A stretch of 64,000 bases of DNA from Oscillospiraceae bacterium (lineage in GTDB: Bacteria; Bacillota; Clostridia; Oscillospirales; CAG-272): the NCBI GenBank assembly GCA_015064555.1, contig SVRZ01000003.1, positions 1 through 64,000 on the forward strand, in the 5' to 3' direction. Made by a program: the position numbers and the translations under genes. The notes under the pieces were generated by a model. The model saw nothing but the letters and a program-made list of their open reading frames with translations. It was not told the origin of the DNA and did no database searches. Below, in pieces: positions 25,475 through 34,290 of the stretch. How positions within the stretch are numbered: the stretch's first letter is position 1; every line of letters starts with the position of its first letter.

Positions 25475-26221
25475 TCATGCCTCTTTTAGCCATTTTAAAA
25501 GAGTTCCTGCGGTTTCTTTTAATGTCTTAATATTGTTGTCGTGCATAAACTCGAGCATAAACGGAATATCCTTGCCGCGAAGAAGCTCTATGTACCTTTT
25601 CCAGTCGCTCTCGCCGTCTTTAAGCGGGAATCTTTCCTTCCGCTTCCAGAAGAAAACGTGCACGCCCACAATGTAAGGATAAAGCGCGCGGATGGCATCA
25701 AGGTTATATTCCAAAGGTCTGTGCTGATTTGGCTGCCACATCATTTTAAGATTATCTCTGCCAACGTCTGCAATAAATGCGAGCGCCGTATGATATTCAT
25801 CGGTAAGACCGCCGGGATGACATTCGAGCGCCACCGTCATATCAGCTGCCTCGTCGCATATTCTCTGTGCATCCTTAACGCATCTGTCATAATCCTCGGC
25901 ACTGAGCGTATCGCTCGGCATATTCATACACGGCCACACCCTTATGACATGCGTTCCAAGTGCTTTCGCCGATTTTACGACCTCGGAAAAGAGCGAATGC
26001 TCGCTTTTGCCGATTATGTAGTAGGAGCCGTATTCGGGCATAGTCAAGCCTGCCGCACGTGTTGCCGCTGCTATTTCCTTGGCACGTGCTACATCTCCGT
26101 GCGGAGAATGAACGTCGCCGCCCCATTCGATAGCAGCGAGCCCCGCCTCGCGTGCTGCCGCGATAAGCTCCTCCGGGCATATTGATCTGAATGATATTGA
26201 AACAAGTCCTGCAGTTGCCAT
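25475..26221 (-). CDS. Sugar phosphate isomerase/epimerase (AP endonuclease 2 family TIM barrel)
   Basis: 248 residues from ATG 26221 (MATAGLVSISFRS), which has GAGGTAATTATT in front; the track adds nine residues. It has the xylose isomerase-like TIM barrel layout: EWGGDVHSPHG near the N-terminus, a metal-ligand Glu in VALECHPGG, and MMWQPNQHRPLEY and HVFFWKRKE toward the C-terminus. It is related in fold to IolE/IolI and hydroxypyruvate isomerase. The exact substrate is unknown. Transcribed away from the ABC-fusion locus. Confidence 0.8.
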   Translation of the reverse strand: MATAGLVSISFRSICPEELIAAAREAGLAAIEWGGDVHSPHGDVARAKEIAAATRAAGLTMPEYGSYYIIGKSEHSLFSEVVKSAKALGTHVIRVWPCMNMPSDTLSAEDYDRCVKDAQRICDEAADMTVALECHPGGLTDEYHTALAFIADVGRDNLKMMWQPNQHRPLEYNLDAIRALYPYIVGVHVFFWKRKERFPLKDGESDWKRYIELLRGKDIPFMLEFMHDNNIKTLKETAGTLLKWLKEA

Positions 26222-26302
26222 AATAATTACCTCACAGTACAATAACATTTATATCTATATATTACCACAAACCTATCCGGATTTCAAGCGTCATTATATA
26301 AT

Positions 26303-26363
26303 TATTAAACAATATTAAACAACTTTCACCGCAATTGACTTTTATTTCGACATTTGTTATAAT
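26303..26363 (+). promoter_or_regulatory. Promoter of the membrane-ABC fusion locus with tandem 10-mer
   Basis: TTGACT-17 bp-TATAAT at 26335-26363, 43 nt before the start codon. Immediately upstream, TATTAAACAA occurs twice head to tail (26303-26322). Its placement just above the -35 box suggests an activator or regulator site. Confidence 0.65.
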
Positions 26364-26405
26364 CCACGTGTAAAGTAATTCTACCAAAATGCCTGGAGTT
26401 TATAT

Positions 26406-28676
26406 ATGAACCATTCTGGAAGTGTTTTATTGATTTTTGGCTTGATAGCGATTTTTGCAGGTCTTGCCTTCGGCTTCAAATACAAAAAAATCAATTCCTC
26501 TATTGTAAGAAAGATCCTCGGTGTTATTCTTGCGGCAGTTACGTTAGTAAGATATATGTATGAAACAGAGGCTAACCGAGGAACCATTGCTACTGACGGA
26601 AATTATCATTTCCTTCAGGGATTAAATATGTTTTCACCGTTTGGAGACGATGTATTAAGTACCGTAATTTCATTGCTTTTGACTTGGTTTAGCTTCACAG
26701 CTATCCTTGCCATTGTACTTGATCAGTTCTTTGAGTATAAGACTTTAAGACATCTGACAAACTTCTTTGCGCTACCCGTTCTGATTCTGGATATTATCTT
26801 CTTTGGCAGATATGCAACAGGTATTATCGGTACGGACGTCTTTACCGACTTTGAATTAAGACTCCCGCTTCTTTGCTTGGAAATCGGCATTGGCATAGGC
26901 CTTGTGGCGTCAAGATTTATAGAGGAGGGAAAATTCCCAATTCCCACCAAGAGTGAGACGAAGAGCCTGCTGTTTGCTCTTCCTTTCGCGATCCTGACAA
27001 TAATTCCCACCTATATCCCCTTGGCATTTTTTGGTGAAATCCCCGGACTGACGGTGATCGATGATTTTAACTACTTGCATAGAATCGTTCTTTACTTCTC
27101 GATAATTGTCCCCTTTGTTATATTCCACGCTCTGAAGGATAAGCCTCAGGACGTAAAGCGCTTTGTAATGATCTTTATGTCCCTAGGTCTTATGTGGACC
27201 TATATGAGAGAATATACCTTTGCAGACGTGCCTACTCCCTGGAACTGGCCGCTCCATCTTTGTAATACAGCGCAGTTTATAATTCCCATCTGCCTTGTGT
27301 TCAAGGTGGACAAGCTTTTCAATTTCACGTTGTTCATCAATGTGCTGGGCGCATTCCTGGCGATGATTATGCCAAACTTCACAAACACTCCGCTGTCTAA
27401 TGAGGCTGTGCATTTCTGGATAAACCATTATCCTGCATTCTTTATGCCGCTTCTTCTCGTGGCGCTCAAGATATTTGAAAGACCGAAGTTTAAGAGTTGG
27501 CTTTACTCACAGATCGCCTTTTACATCTACTTCTTCGGTATGATTTTCGCTAACAGCTATTTTACGGCGATCGGTCATCACACAGACTTCTTCTTCCTTA
27601 ACAGTGATTTCATCGTTGATAAGCTTGGTAAATGGGCAGAAAAAACACGTGATCTGGTTTTACCCATTACAGTCGGAGACGTCACGTTAGAATTCTATCC
27701 TGTATACCAGTCTCTGTTCTTCCTCGTATACATAGTAGCATCCTTGGGAATGTGGTTCTTGTACGCCATACTATTCAAGTCGTGGGATAGCGCAGAGGAC
27801 AGAAGATTAAAAGAAAGAGATTATAAGAGAATGAAAAAAGAGCTTACAGAATTCCTCGGCGGAAGAAATATTAATGAACCTATTACAGGAGATAACTCTC
27901 CCAGCCTCGTGCTTAAGCACTTTAAGAAAAAGTACGGAAAAAATACGCATTACTCTGTAAATGATGTATCTTTTGAGGTCAAGGGCGGAGAGGTGTTCGG
28001 ATTCCTCGGTCCCAACGGTGCGGGTAAGTCCACTATCATCAAGAGCGTTGTGGGAATCCAGACCATCACAGAGGGTAATATTGAGGTATGCGGATACGAC
28101 GTTGACAGACAGTCAATACAGGCTAAACACAATCTCGGATTTGTTCCCGACCATTACGCTCTCTACGAGAATCTTACGGGCAGAGAGTATATCAATTATA
28201 TAGCCGACCTTTACTCCGTAAGTCAGGAGGAGCGTGATGAGCGCATAGAGGGTTACGTTGATGCATTCCAGCTTACAGGCTCATTTGATAATCAGATGAA
28301 AACCTATTCTCACGGTATGAAGCAGAAGATTGCTATTATGGCAGCTCTCGTGCACGATCCGAAGGTCTGGATTCTCGACGAGCCGCTCACCGGTCTTGAT
28401 CCCAATTCCATCTTTGAGGTCAAGGAGTGTATGAAGGCTCACGCAGCCAAAGGAAATATCGTCTTCTTCTCCTCACACATTATAGACGTTGTGGAAAAGA
28501 TTTGCGACAGAATAGCGATCATTAAAAAGGGCAAGCTTCGCGCCTGCGTCACTCTTAAGGAGCTTGAGGAGAGAGGCATTGACCTTGAGAGCTTCTATCT
28601 CAGTATTATTGAAAACGAGGATCCCGATTATGTGGATATCAGTCTTAAAGGCGAGGTAGAAGAAGTAAATGAATAA
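26406..28676 (+). CDS. Fusion of YwaF/TMEM164-like membrane domain with an ABC transporter ATPase
   Basis: 756 residues in two parts. Residues 1-460 are polytopic, with roughly a dozen hydrophobic helices. The part around 281-360 (WPLHLCNTAQFIIPI ... INHYPAFFMPLLLVALKIF) carries the LPLHLC-type signature and following His of the YwaF (TIGR02206)/TMEM164 family. Mammalian TMEM164 is reported to be a Cys/His acyltransferase; here Cys286 and a His are present, but activity is inference. Residues 500-730 are a full ABC ATPase: Walker A GPNGAGKST (535-543), signature YSHGMKQK (634-641), Walker B VWILDEP (654-660), H-loop His691. The next gene, overlapping by 8 bp, is an ABC permease. I know of no standard annotation for this fusion. 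Confidence 0.85.
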   Translation: MNHSGSVLLIFGLIAIFAGLAFGFKYKKINSSIVRKILGVILAAVTLVRYMYETEANRGTIATDGNYHFLQGLNMFSPFGDDVLSTVISLLLTWFSFTAILAIVLDQFFEYKTLRHLTNFFALPVLILDIIFFGRYATGIIGTDVFTDFELRLPLLCLEIGIGIGLVASRFIEEGKFPIPTKSETKSLLFALPFAILTIIPTYIPLAFFGEIPGLTVIDDFNYLHRIVLYFSIIVPFVIFHALKDKPQDVKRFVMIFMSLGLMWTYMREYTFADVPTPWNWPLHLCNTAQFIIPICLVFKVDKLFNFTLFINVLGAFLAMIMPNFTNTPLSNEAVHFWINHYPAFFMPLLLVALKIFERPKFKSWLYSQIAFYIYFFGMIFANSYFTAIGHHTDFFFLNSDFIVDKLGKWAEKTRDLVLPITVGDVTLEFYPVYQSLFFLVYIVASLGMWFLYAILFKSWDSAEDRRLKERDYKRMKKELTEFLGGRNINEPITGDNSPSLVLKHFKKKYGKNTHYSVNDVSFEVKGGEVFGFLGPNGAGKSTIIKSVVGIQTITEGNIEVCGYDVDRQSIQAKHNLGFVPDHYALYENLTGREYINYIADLYSVSQEERDERIEGYVDAFQLTGSFDNQMKTYSHGMKQKIAIMAALVHDPKVWILDEPLTGLDPNSIFEVKECMKAHAAKGNIVFFSSHIIDVVEKICDRIAIIKKGKLRACVTLKELEERGIDLESFYLSIIENEDPDYVDISLKGEVEEVNE

Positions 28677-30339
28677 CCTGATGACACTTGTAAAGATGCA
28701 GCTTAAAGAAAAGCTCGCCTCCAAGCGTACGGAAAAACACGGCAGTAAGCTATTTAACCTTCTGTTTTCCGTCTTTATGGCTGTTCTTAAGTTTGCGATG
28801 GTTACTGTACTTTGCGGTGCATTTATTACGATAGCGAAAATGTTCAGTCTGTTCAACTATCCAGGATATGTACCTCAATCGGCAATATCTATTGCATTAT
28901 TGGTTATGTTGGGCTTTTCGCTTTTATCATGTACTGTCGGTCTCACAAAATCTCTTTATTACTCAAAGGACAATGCAGTTCTATTAACATTACCTTGTAC
29001 CCCTAACCAGATCTTTTTATCTAAAATCATTATTTTCTTTATATTTGAATTAATTCGTAACTTTTCATTTATAGTTCCGGTATTGGTAGCCTACTTCATT
29101 ACGCACGGCTATGCAATACATTACTATCTTTGGATGATACTGTGCTTTGTTTTTGTATCAATGCTTACGGTTGTAATTGCGGCACTGCTCTCAATTCCGG
29201 GAATGTGGATCGCCAACATATTCAACCAGCATGCACTTTTACAGAAAATCGTGCTGGTTATCCTGGTTGGATCGGCAATTTTCGGTGTGTTATATGCGAT
29301 AAACCTCATTCCCGAGAACATTGATCTTCAGCAGCAGGCACCGTTTATCAAGAAACAGATCAGAAACTTCGTTGACGGTTATGCTTATTCAAATACAGAA
29401 ACCAAAGCGCTGAATCCCGTATTCAGTATGACGATCCTTCTTTTAGGAAGTGCGGACTTTATATCCTTCTCCTTAGGATCAAATCTTTTGCGACTGCTGA
29501 TTCTCGTTGGCGGCATAGCGGTATTTGCAGCTCTGACTATGCTTATTGCTCGTCCGCTCTTCTACTCTATGGCATCAAAGCCGTTTGAGTTTCTCAAGAA
29601 GACCGTTAAGCCACGCAAAAACAGGGTGCACAACAAGAAAATTGCGGCATTTGTCAACGAAATTAACGTGGCAATAAAGTCGTCCGACCGAATTTATTCC
29701 AACGTAGCTATTCTGTTTGCTACACCCATTCTTATATTCCTTTTAAACAAAATCTTTGCAGCGATGAGCATCCGCGAAATCGGTCAGTTTATGGTATCTA
29801 CCGCAAACGTTCTTATCATAATGCTTATCGTTCTTAACTCCAACACATACGCTGCCAGCATCTTCTCAAAGGAGGGACGCTCCAGCTACCTTATCAAGAC
29901 ACAGCCCACCAATCCCTTCGGACTTTTGGTAGCTAAGCTTGTGCCAAACACACTCTTTGTTACGCTGTCTCTTGTTTTCGTATACGTCGTTATGTATAGC
30001 ACCTGCGGCCTTACCGGAGTAGATCTATTCTATCTGCTGGCGGGTATATGGTTCATTTACCTGACTCACCTTATTCTTTGTGCGGAGTTTGATATTATGA
30101 ATCCTCAGAATGAAGCGTATGCCACCATGGGCTCGTCAGACTCTAATCCTAACGAGGCAAAAGCAACCGCTGTAGCCTTTATTCTCTCGTTTGCAACGGC
30201 AGCGATGGTATTTCTCATACTTCAGATGCACGAGCCGTATAACCTCTATCTCAAGCTGATGCTCGTGGGAATTGCTGCTTTTGTAATCAAGGCTTTTGTG
30301 TTCTATCAGAACGTCAAGCTCTACTATAAGGAGAAATAA
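28669..30339 (+). CDS. ABC exporter permease (ABC-2 like)
   Basis: 556 residues with 12 or so hydrophobic segments, beginning with a short cytoplasmic amphipathic stretch (MNNLMTLVKMQLKEKLASKR), as in ABC-2 and PF16962-like exporters. It starts inside the ATPase fusion gene (8-bp overlap), so the two are made together and presumably form the transporter. No catalytic motifs are visible, and no feature identifies a substrate. The genes that follow are exported proteins with Ig-like domains. Confidence 0.85.
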   Translation: MNNLMTLVKMQLKEKLASKRTEKHGSKLFNLLFSVFMAVLKFAMVTVLCGAFITIAKMFSLFNYPGYVPQSAISIALLVMLGFSLLSCTVGLTKSLYYSKDNAVLLTLPCTPNQIFLSKIIIFFIFELIRNFSFIVPVLVAYFITHGYAIHYYLWMILCFVFVSMLTVVIAALLSIPGMWIANIFNQHALLQKIVLVILVGSAIFGVLYAINLIPENIDLQQQAPFIKKQIRNFVDGYAYSNTETKALNPVFSMTILLLGSADFISFSLGSNLLRLLILVGGIAVFAALTMLIARPLFYSMASKPFEFLKKTVKPRKNRVHNKKIAAFVNEINVAIKSSDRIYSNVAILFATPILIFLLNKIFAAMSIREIGQFMVSTANVLIIMLIVLNSNTYAASIFSKEGRSSYLIKTQPTNPFGLLVAKLVPNTLFVTLSLVFVYVVMYSTCGLTGVDLFYLLAGIWFIYLTHLILCAEFDIMNPQNEAYATMGSSDSNPNEAKATAVAFILSFATAAMVFLILQMHEPYNLYLKLMLVGIAAFVIKAFVFYQNVKLYYKEK

Positions 30340-30341
30340 AG

Positions 30342-30770
30342 ATGAAAAAATCAGTAATAATAGTTATTGCTCTTATATATGTAGCGGCAATTGCCTTAGT
30401 ATCCTTTATAGGACTTAATCCCAAGATATACAATCAAAACGTATACGTTGAAGGAATTACGATCAGTTCCGACCGCATCATTGAGAAATATCAGGGTGAG
30501 GATGCGATCTATTTCATCAACGAGTTTAATGCGGACGGCACGAGAACTGTGAAGCTTGACTGTGAGGTAACCCCGGACAATGCTACCAATAAAAAGATAA
30601 ACTACGTTTTGGAAAAGAATAATACCTTTGCAACGGTAGACGAAAACGGATGCATCACTATCACAGGTCCCGGTACCCGCGTCTTTCCGATATTTATAGC
30701 TTCGGCAGAAAACCCGACAATTTCCCGAAAAATAATGATTTGGGCAATTGACACGTCGGACTTTGAGTAA
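30342..30770 (+). CDS. Small membrane-anchored protein with one Ig-like domain
   Basis: 142 residues starting 2 nt after the permease stop, with AAGGAGAAATAAAG before ATG. An N-terminal hydrophobic helix (about 5-25, uncleaved anchor or signal) is followed by about 110 extracytoplasmic residues. Their pattern (VEGITISSDRIIEKYQGE ... CEVTPDNATNKKINYVLEKNNTFATVDENGCITITGPGT) is that of a bacterial Ig-like group 2 (Big_2) domain. It may be an accessory subunit of the transporter. No enzyme motif is seen. Confidence 0.7.
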   Translation: MKKSVIIVIALIYVAAIALVSFIGLNPKIYNQNVYVEGITISSDRIIEKYQGEDAIYFINEFNADGTRTVKLDCEVTPDNATNKKINYVLEKNNTFATVDENGCITITGPGTRVFPIFIASAENPTISRKIMIWAIDTSDFE

Positions 30771-30857
30771 TCTGCTCTCGCAGATTTGCTCTCCCATTAA
30801 TATGTTTGCAATTTAATTAAAATATATTTTGCAAAAAAACGAAAAGAGGAAAAGAAA

Positions 30858-33800
30858 ATGAAAAAAAGATTGTTAGTCCCTATTATTCTGATTCTTGCTC
30901 TTGTTTTGTCGCTGACAGCTTGCCTTGGTAAACAAATTCAGAGCATAGAGATCAAGAGTGGCGCTCCCACCGAGGTTCTCGTTGGCGAAACTCCTGATTT
31001 TTCAGAAATCAAAATTCTCGTTAGCTATAACGACTTATCGACCAAAGAAGTCGGCTTCGACGACATTGTTATTTCATCTGTGGACACATCCAAGCCCGGT
31101 AAGGTGGGGTATACAATTACCTATGAGGGTATGACCGTCTCCGCTTCTCTTGAGGTTAAGGCTCCCAACACGCCTCCCCCATCTGCGCCCACTCTTCAGT
31201 CACTCACCTACCGTAACGGACTTAAAATGTCCATATATAAGGGTGACGTCTTTGATACCTCCGCTCTTACAATGACGGCTACCTACTCGGATAATTCAAC
31301 CAAGATCGTTTCGGCTAAAGATCTTCAGCTTTCCGAAATTGATCCCAGTGCAGTAGGCGAGCAGGTCCTTAAGGTTACTTACGGATCATTGACTGCAGAC
31401 ATCACGATTACGGTTGTTGACGTAGTTCCCGTAGGCATTGAGATCGATGCCGATTCGGTTGATACAACGGTTGCCGAAGGTCAGAATCCCGATATCTCTA
31501 ACCTTAAAGTTTATCTTGTTTACAACAGCGGATTCAAGCACAAGATCGATAATAACGATCCCAAGCTTGATGCTGATAATTTCCCCACTTATCCCGATGT
31601 GGACTGGGTAATTACTTACGATAGCTTCAGCGTAACCGTTAAGCTTTCCAACACTCCTCCGGTAGTTACCTCTATTAAGGTTAATAGCGGTTATCCGACA
31701 TGGGTATTGCTTAACGATACTTACAGCACAGTGGGTATTACAGCATCTGCTACTCTCTCCAACAACATGTCGAAAACCGTTACAGATCTTACCTTCTCCG
31801 AAATTGACACGACCACTGCAGGCAAAAAGACCGTTACCGCTACCTACACAACAGATGAAGGCTCATTTACGAACAGCTTCGAGATAGAGGTTCTTACTGT
31901 TGTATCGGTTGCTATTGATACCGGATCCTTTAATGCAACAGCTTCCGTAGGTCAGTTCGATATAAGCGGACTTCGCGTAGACATAGCCCTCTCCAACGGT
32001 GAGTTCATTGAGCGTTCCGAGGGTGTTACGGTTAACTACTCCGAGGGCTTTGACAAGGACGAGATCGGCGAGGGTACAATCACGGCTACCTTCCATGGAG
32101 TTACCTCTGCACCTGTCAGAATCGTTATCGTTGACGAAGACTTCAAGTATCTTGTTGCGGGCGTTTCTGATCCCGATCAGCTTGCTAACTGGAAGAATCA
32201 CTCCTACCAGAACAACTTCCTTGATAGCGGTTACGGATATGCAGTTGGTTATAACAACCCCTTCAAGTACACTCTTACACTGAGTTTGCTTGATCCTACT
32301 ACTTATAGACCGGTTGAAAAATACGTAGGCTACACAAGTGTATCCGAGGTTCTTCTTGACGGTGCTTCCGTTGGTGCGGAATACGTTACCATTGATGAAG
32401 TAAATCACACCTTCCAGTTCACAGCAGCTGCTAAAGGCAAGACCTTCACCATTAAGACACGCCCCGATAACATTCCCGACAGCAAGATCGAGGAATACAC
32501 CAAGTCTCTTGAGGTAACCGTTGTCGACGGTTACAACGTTTACGACGCAAAGGAGCTTAATGTTATTACAAACGTATCTGTTAACCTTGGTAATTCGGGT
32601 TATAATCAGCTTACAGTTGTAAATACCTTCCTTGCAAACCACGGTATTACCCGTCCCGAAACTCTTAACGGTATCGTACTTCATAACAATTTCAAAATTA
32701 CAAAAGCATACCTTCCCGCTGAATACTTCTTCAACGGCGAAGACGGTAATACTTACATCTGGGATCACCAGTCTATCTATTACCACGAGATGAAGTCTGC
32801 CGGAACCTTCAACTTCTACGGCAACTACTTCACTATTGATACACGCAGCATTCCTATCGTTGCTCCCGAAGGAACAAAGACAACCAACGGCAAAGTCTCT
32901 AATGATGATGACAACTACTCCTCCTCCGAGGTGTTCAGATTCCACGTTGCCGACGAGCTGTGGCTGTCAGATCCCAACTTCAATCATACCAATTTTGTAT
33001 ACAACATCTATGCACTTGGCATGAATGACAATGATGAGTCGGTTACTCAGGAAGAATTAGTTGAATCTAAGCGTCATATGCTTGGTGTATATGCATTCAA
33101 GATCGCTAAGGCTACCTATAATCTTAATGCTGTTAACGCAACTCGCTATTACATTACCGTAATGCAGGAATATGACTGCGTTACTATGAATCTTAATTAC
33201 ACCAAATTCTACGATGCTTGGCAGTCTCACATCAATACTTGGACTTCTAACCTTATTGATAACAAGGACGCTACAACTCTTCATGCAAACCACGCGCCCA
33301 CTACGATTAACATTAATAACTCATTCGTAGGCAAGGCAGGCGGTCCTGCTATCTTCTGTATGAGTGAGAATCCGTCCTTCGCAGCTAACAGCCAGTCCAA
33401 GTCGGTTGTTAACATAGACGACAAATCCGAGGTATTCTCATACGTAGTAGGTAATGAAGCTTGGTTTACCTCTCACGGTATCAGCGACCAGGTAACTACT
33501 ATCTCTTCACTGAACGGCTTCTTCCAGTTGAATGGAGCTTCCTTTACTGCACAGCTTGGTGAAAGCACCAATAATTATATGAACATGATTATGATCGTTA
33601 TGGAATCCGATTACATTCCCGGTCTGAGCACAGGCACTCCCTCTGACGTTGACGGTAGCCTTACTATCAACGGCACATCCGCTTTGAATATGGATGACGG
33701 CATGCGCGAGATTTACAGTCCTGAAGCAGGCGGTATGGTTAAAATACCTTCAGAATACGGAAACGGATATGTAGACGTTATCAAAGGCCAGGCTGCTGCT

Positions 33801-34031
33801 ACCGGTGCACCTATTCCTCCCCCTATCTTCGTTTCCAGCGAAGGCGGTGTAGGCTATTCTGACCTTCAGAACTTTATGAACGTTACGGGTGATAATAGCA
33901 TTTACAAGGGTGATTACGTTGCGCTTTATTGGTATAATCTCGGTGTTGCGCTCGCCTTCAATGAGGGCAAGCTTCCCGCAGAGCCCACTCCTCCCACAGC
34001 GCCCTGGAGCACCGAGGCTCGCACATATTAA
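30858..34031 (+). CDS. Large surface lipoprotein with Ig-like repeats and probable beta-helix
   Basis: 1057 residues. Signal peptide with lipobox LSLTAC (Cys about 22). Residues 25-440 hold about five Ig-like repeats of the Big_3 kind, each beginning like IQSIEIKSGAPTEVLVGETPD and including FSEIDTTTAGKKTVTATY-type strands. A linking domain follows. From about 560 to 1000, Asn/Gly-rich short strands (FNFYGNYFTIDT, TININNSFVGKAGGPAIF, SLTINGTSALNMDDGM) suggest a right-handed parallel beta-helix. The end is Pro-rich without a sorting signal. Codon choice is like tuf and pckA, pointing to high expression. It lies 88 bp after the small Ig protein with no terminator between, so it is probably the main cargo or partner of the transporter. 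Function unknown. Confidence 0.75.
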   Translation: MKKRLLVPIILILALVLSLTACLGKQIQSIEIKSGAPTEVLVGETPDFSEIKILVSYNDLSTKEVGFDDIVISSVDTSKPGKVGYTITYEGMTVSASLEVKAPNTPPPSAPTLQSLTYRNGLKMSIYKGDVFDTSALTMTATYSDNSTKIVSAKDLQLSEIDPSAVGEQVLKVTYGSLTADITITVVDVVPVGIEIDADSVDTTVAEGQNPDISNLKVYLVYNSGFKHKIDNNDPKLDADNFPTYPDVDWVITYDSFSVTVKLSNTPPVVTSIKVNSGYPTWVLLNDTYSTVGITASATLSNNMSKTVTDLTFSEIDTTTAGKKTVTATYTTDEGSFTNSFEIEVLTVVSVAIDTGSFNATASVGQFDISGLRVDIALSNGEFIERSEGVTVNYSEGFDKDEIGEGTITATFHGVTSAPVRIVIVDEDFKYLVAGVSDPDQLANWKNHSYQNNFLDSGYGYAVGYNNPFKYTLTLSLLDPTTYRPVEKYVGYTSVSEVLLDGASVGAEYVTIDEVNHTFQFTAAAKGKTFTIKTRPDNIPDSKIEEYTKSLEVTVVDGYNVYDAKELNVITNVSVNLGNSGYNQLTVVNTFLANHGITRPETLNGIVLHNNFKITKAYLPAEYFFNGEDGNTYIWDHQSIYYHEMKSAGTFNFYGNYFTIDTRSIPIVAPEGTKTTNGKVSNDDDNYSSSEVFRFHVADELWLSDPNFNHTNFVYNIYALGMNDNDESVTQEELVESKRHMLGVYAFKIAKATYNLNAVNATRYYITVMQEYDCVTMNLNYTKFYDAWQSHINTWTSNLIDNKDATTLHANHAPTTININNSFVGKAGGPAIFCMSENPSFAANSQSKSVVNIDDKSEVFSYVVGNEAWFTSHGISDQVTTISSLNGFFQLNGASFTAQLGESTNNYMNMIMIVMESDYIPGLSTGTPSDVDGSLTINGTSALNMDDGMREIYSPEAGGMVKIPSEYGNGYVDVIKGQAAATGAPIPPPIFVSSEGGVGYSDLQNFMNVTGDNSIYKGDYVALYWYNLGVALAFNEGKLPAEPTPPTAPWSTEARTY

Positions 34032-34107
34032 TCCGATAAATTCAGTTTGTGAAGCTGTAAATTTAACAAAGCTTTATAAGCAATAAGCAAAAATATCACT
34101 GTGTCAA

Positions 34108-34146
34108 AAAAAGCGGGGCACTCCTTTTCGGAGTGCTCTGCTTTTT
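34108..34146 (+). terminator. Terminator of the fusion/lipoprotein locus
   Basis: AAAAAGC and GCTTTTT arms outside GCACTCC-TTTTC-GGAGTGC, ending in a T run, 77 nt after the lipoprotein stop. Confidence 0.85.
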
Positions 34147-34195
34147 AGTATACACAATATTTACAATTGCCACAAAATAATATTGATAAAAAATA

Positions 34196-34224
34196 TTGAC
34201 TTACGCTTGCTGTTATGATATAAT
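34196..34224 (+). promoter_or_regulatory. pckA promoter
   Basis: TTGACT-17 bp-TATAAT followed by an A/T-rich 66-nt leader without a stable hairpin. Confidence 0.72.
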
Positions 34225-34290
34225 TAATTGGTTTTAAAATGCCGATAAATTTGAAAAAATAAAAAATATATAAAGTGAGGTTCTGATTTT

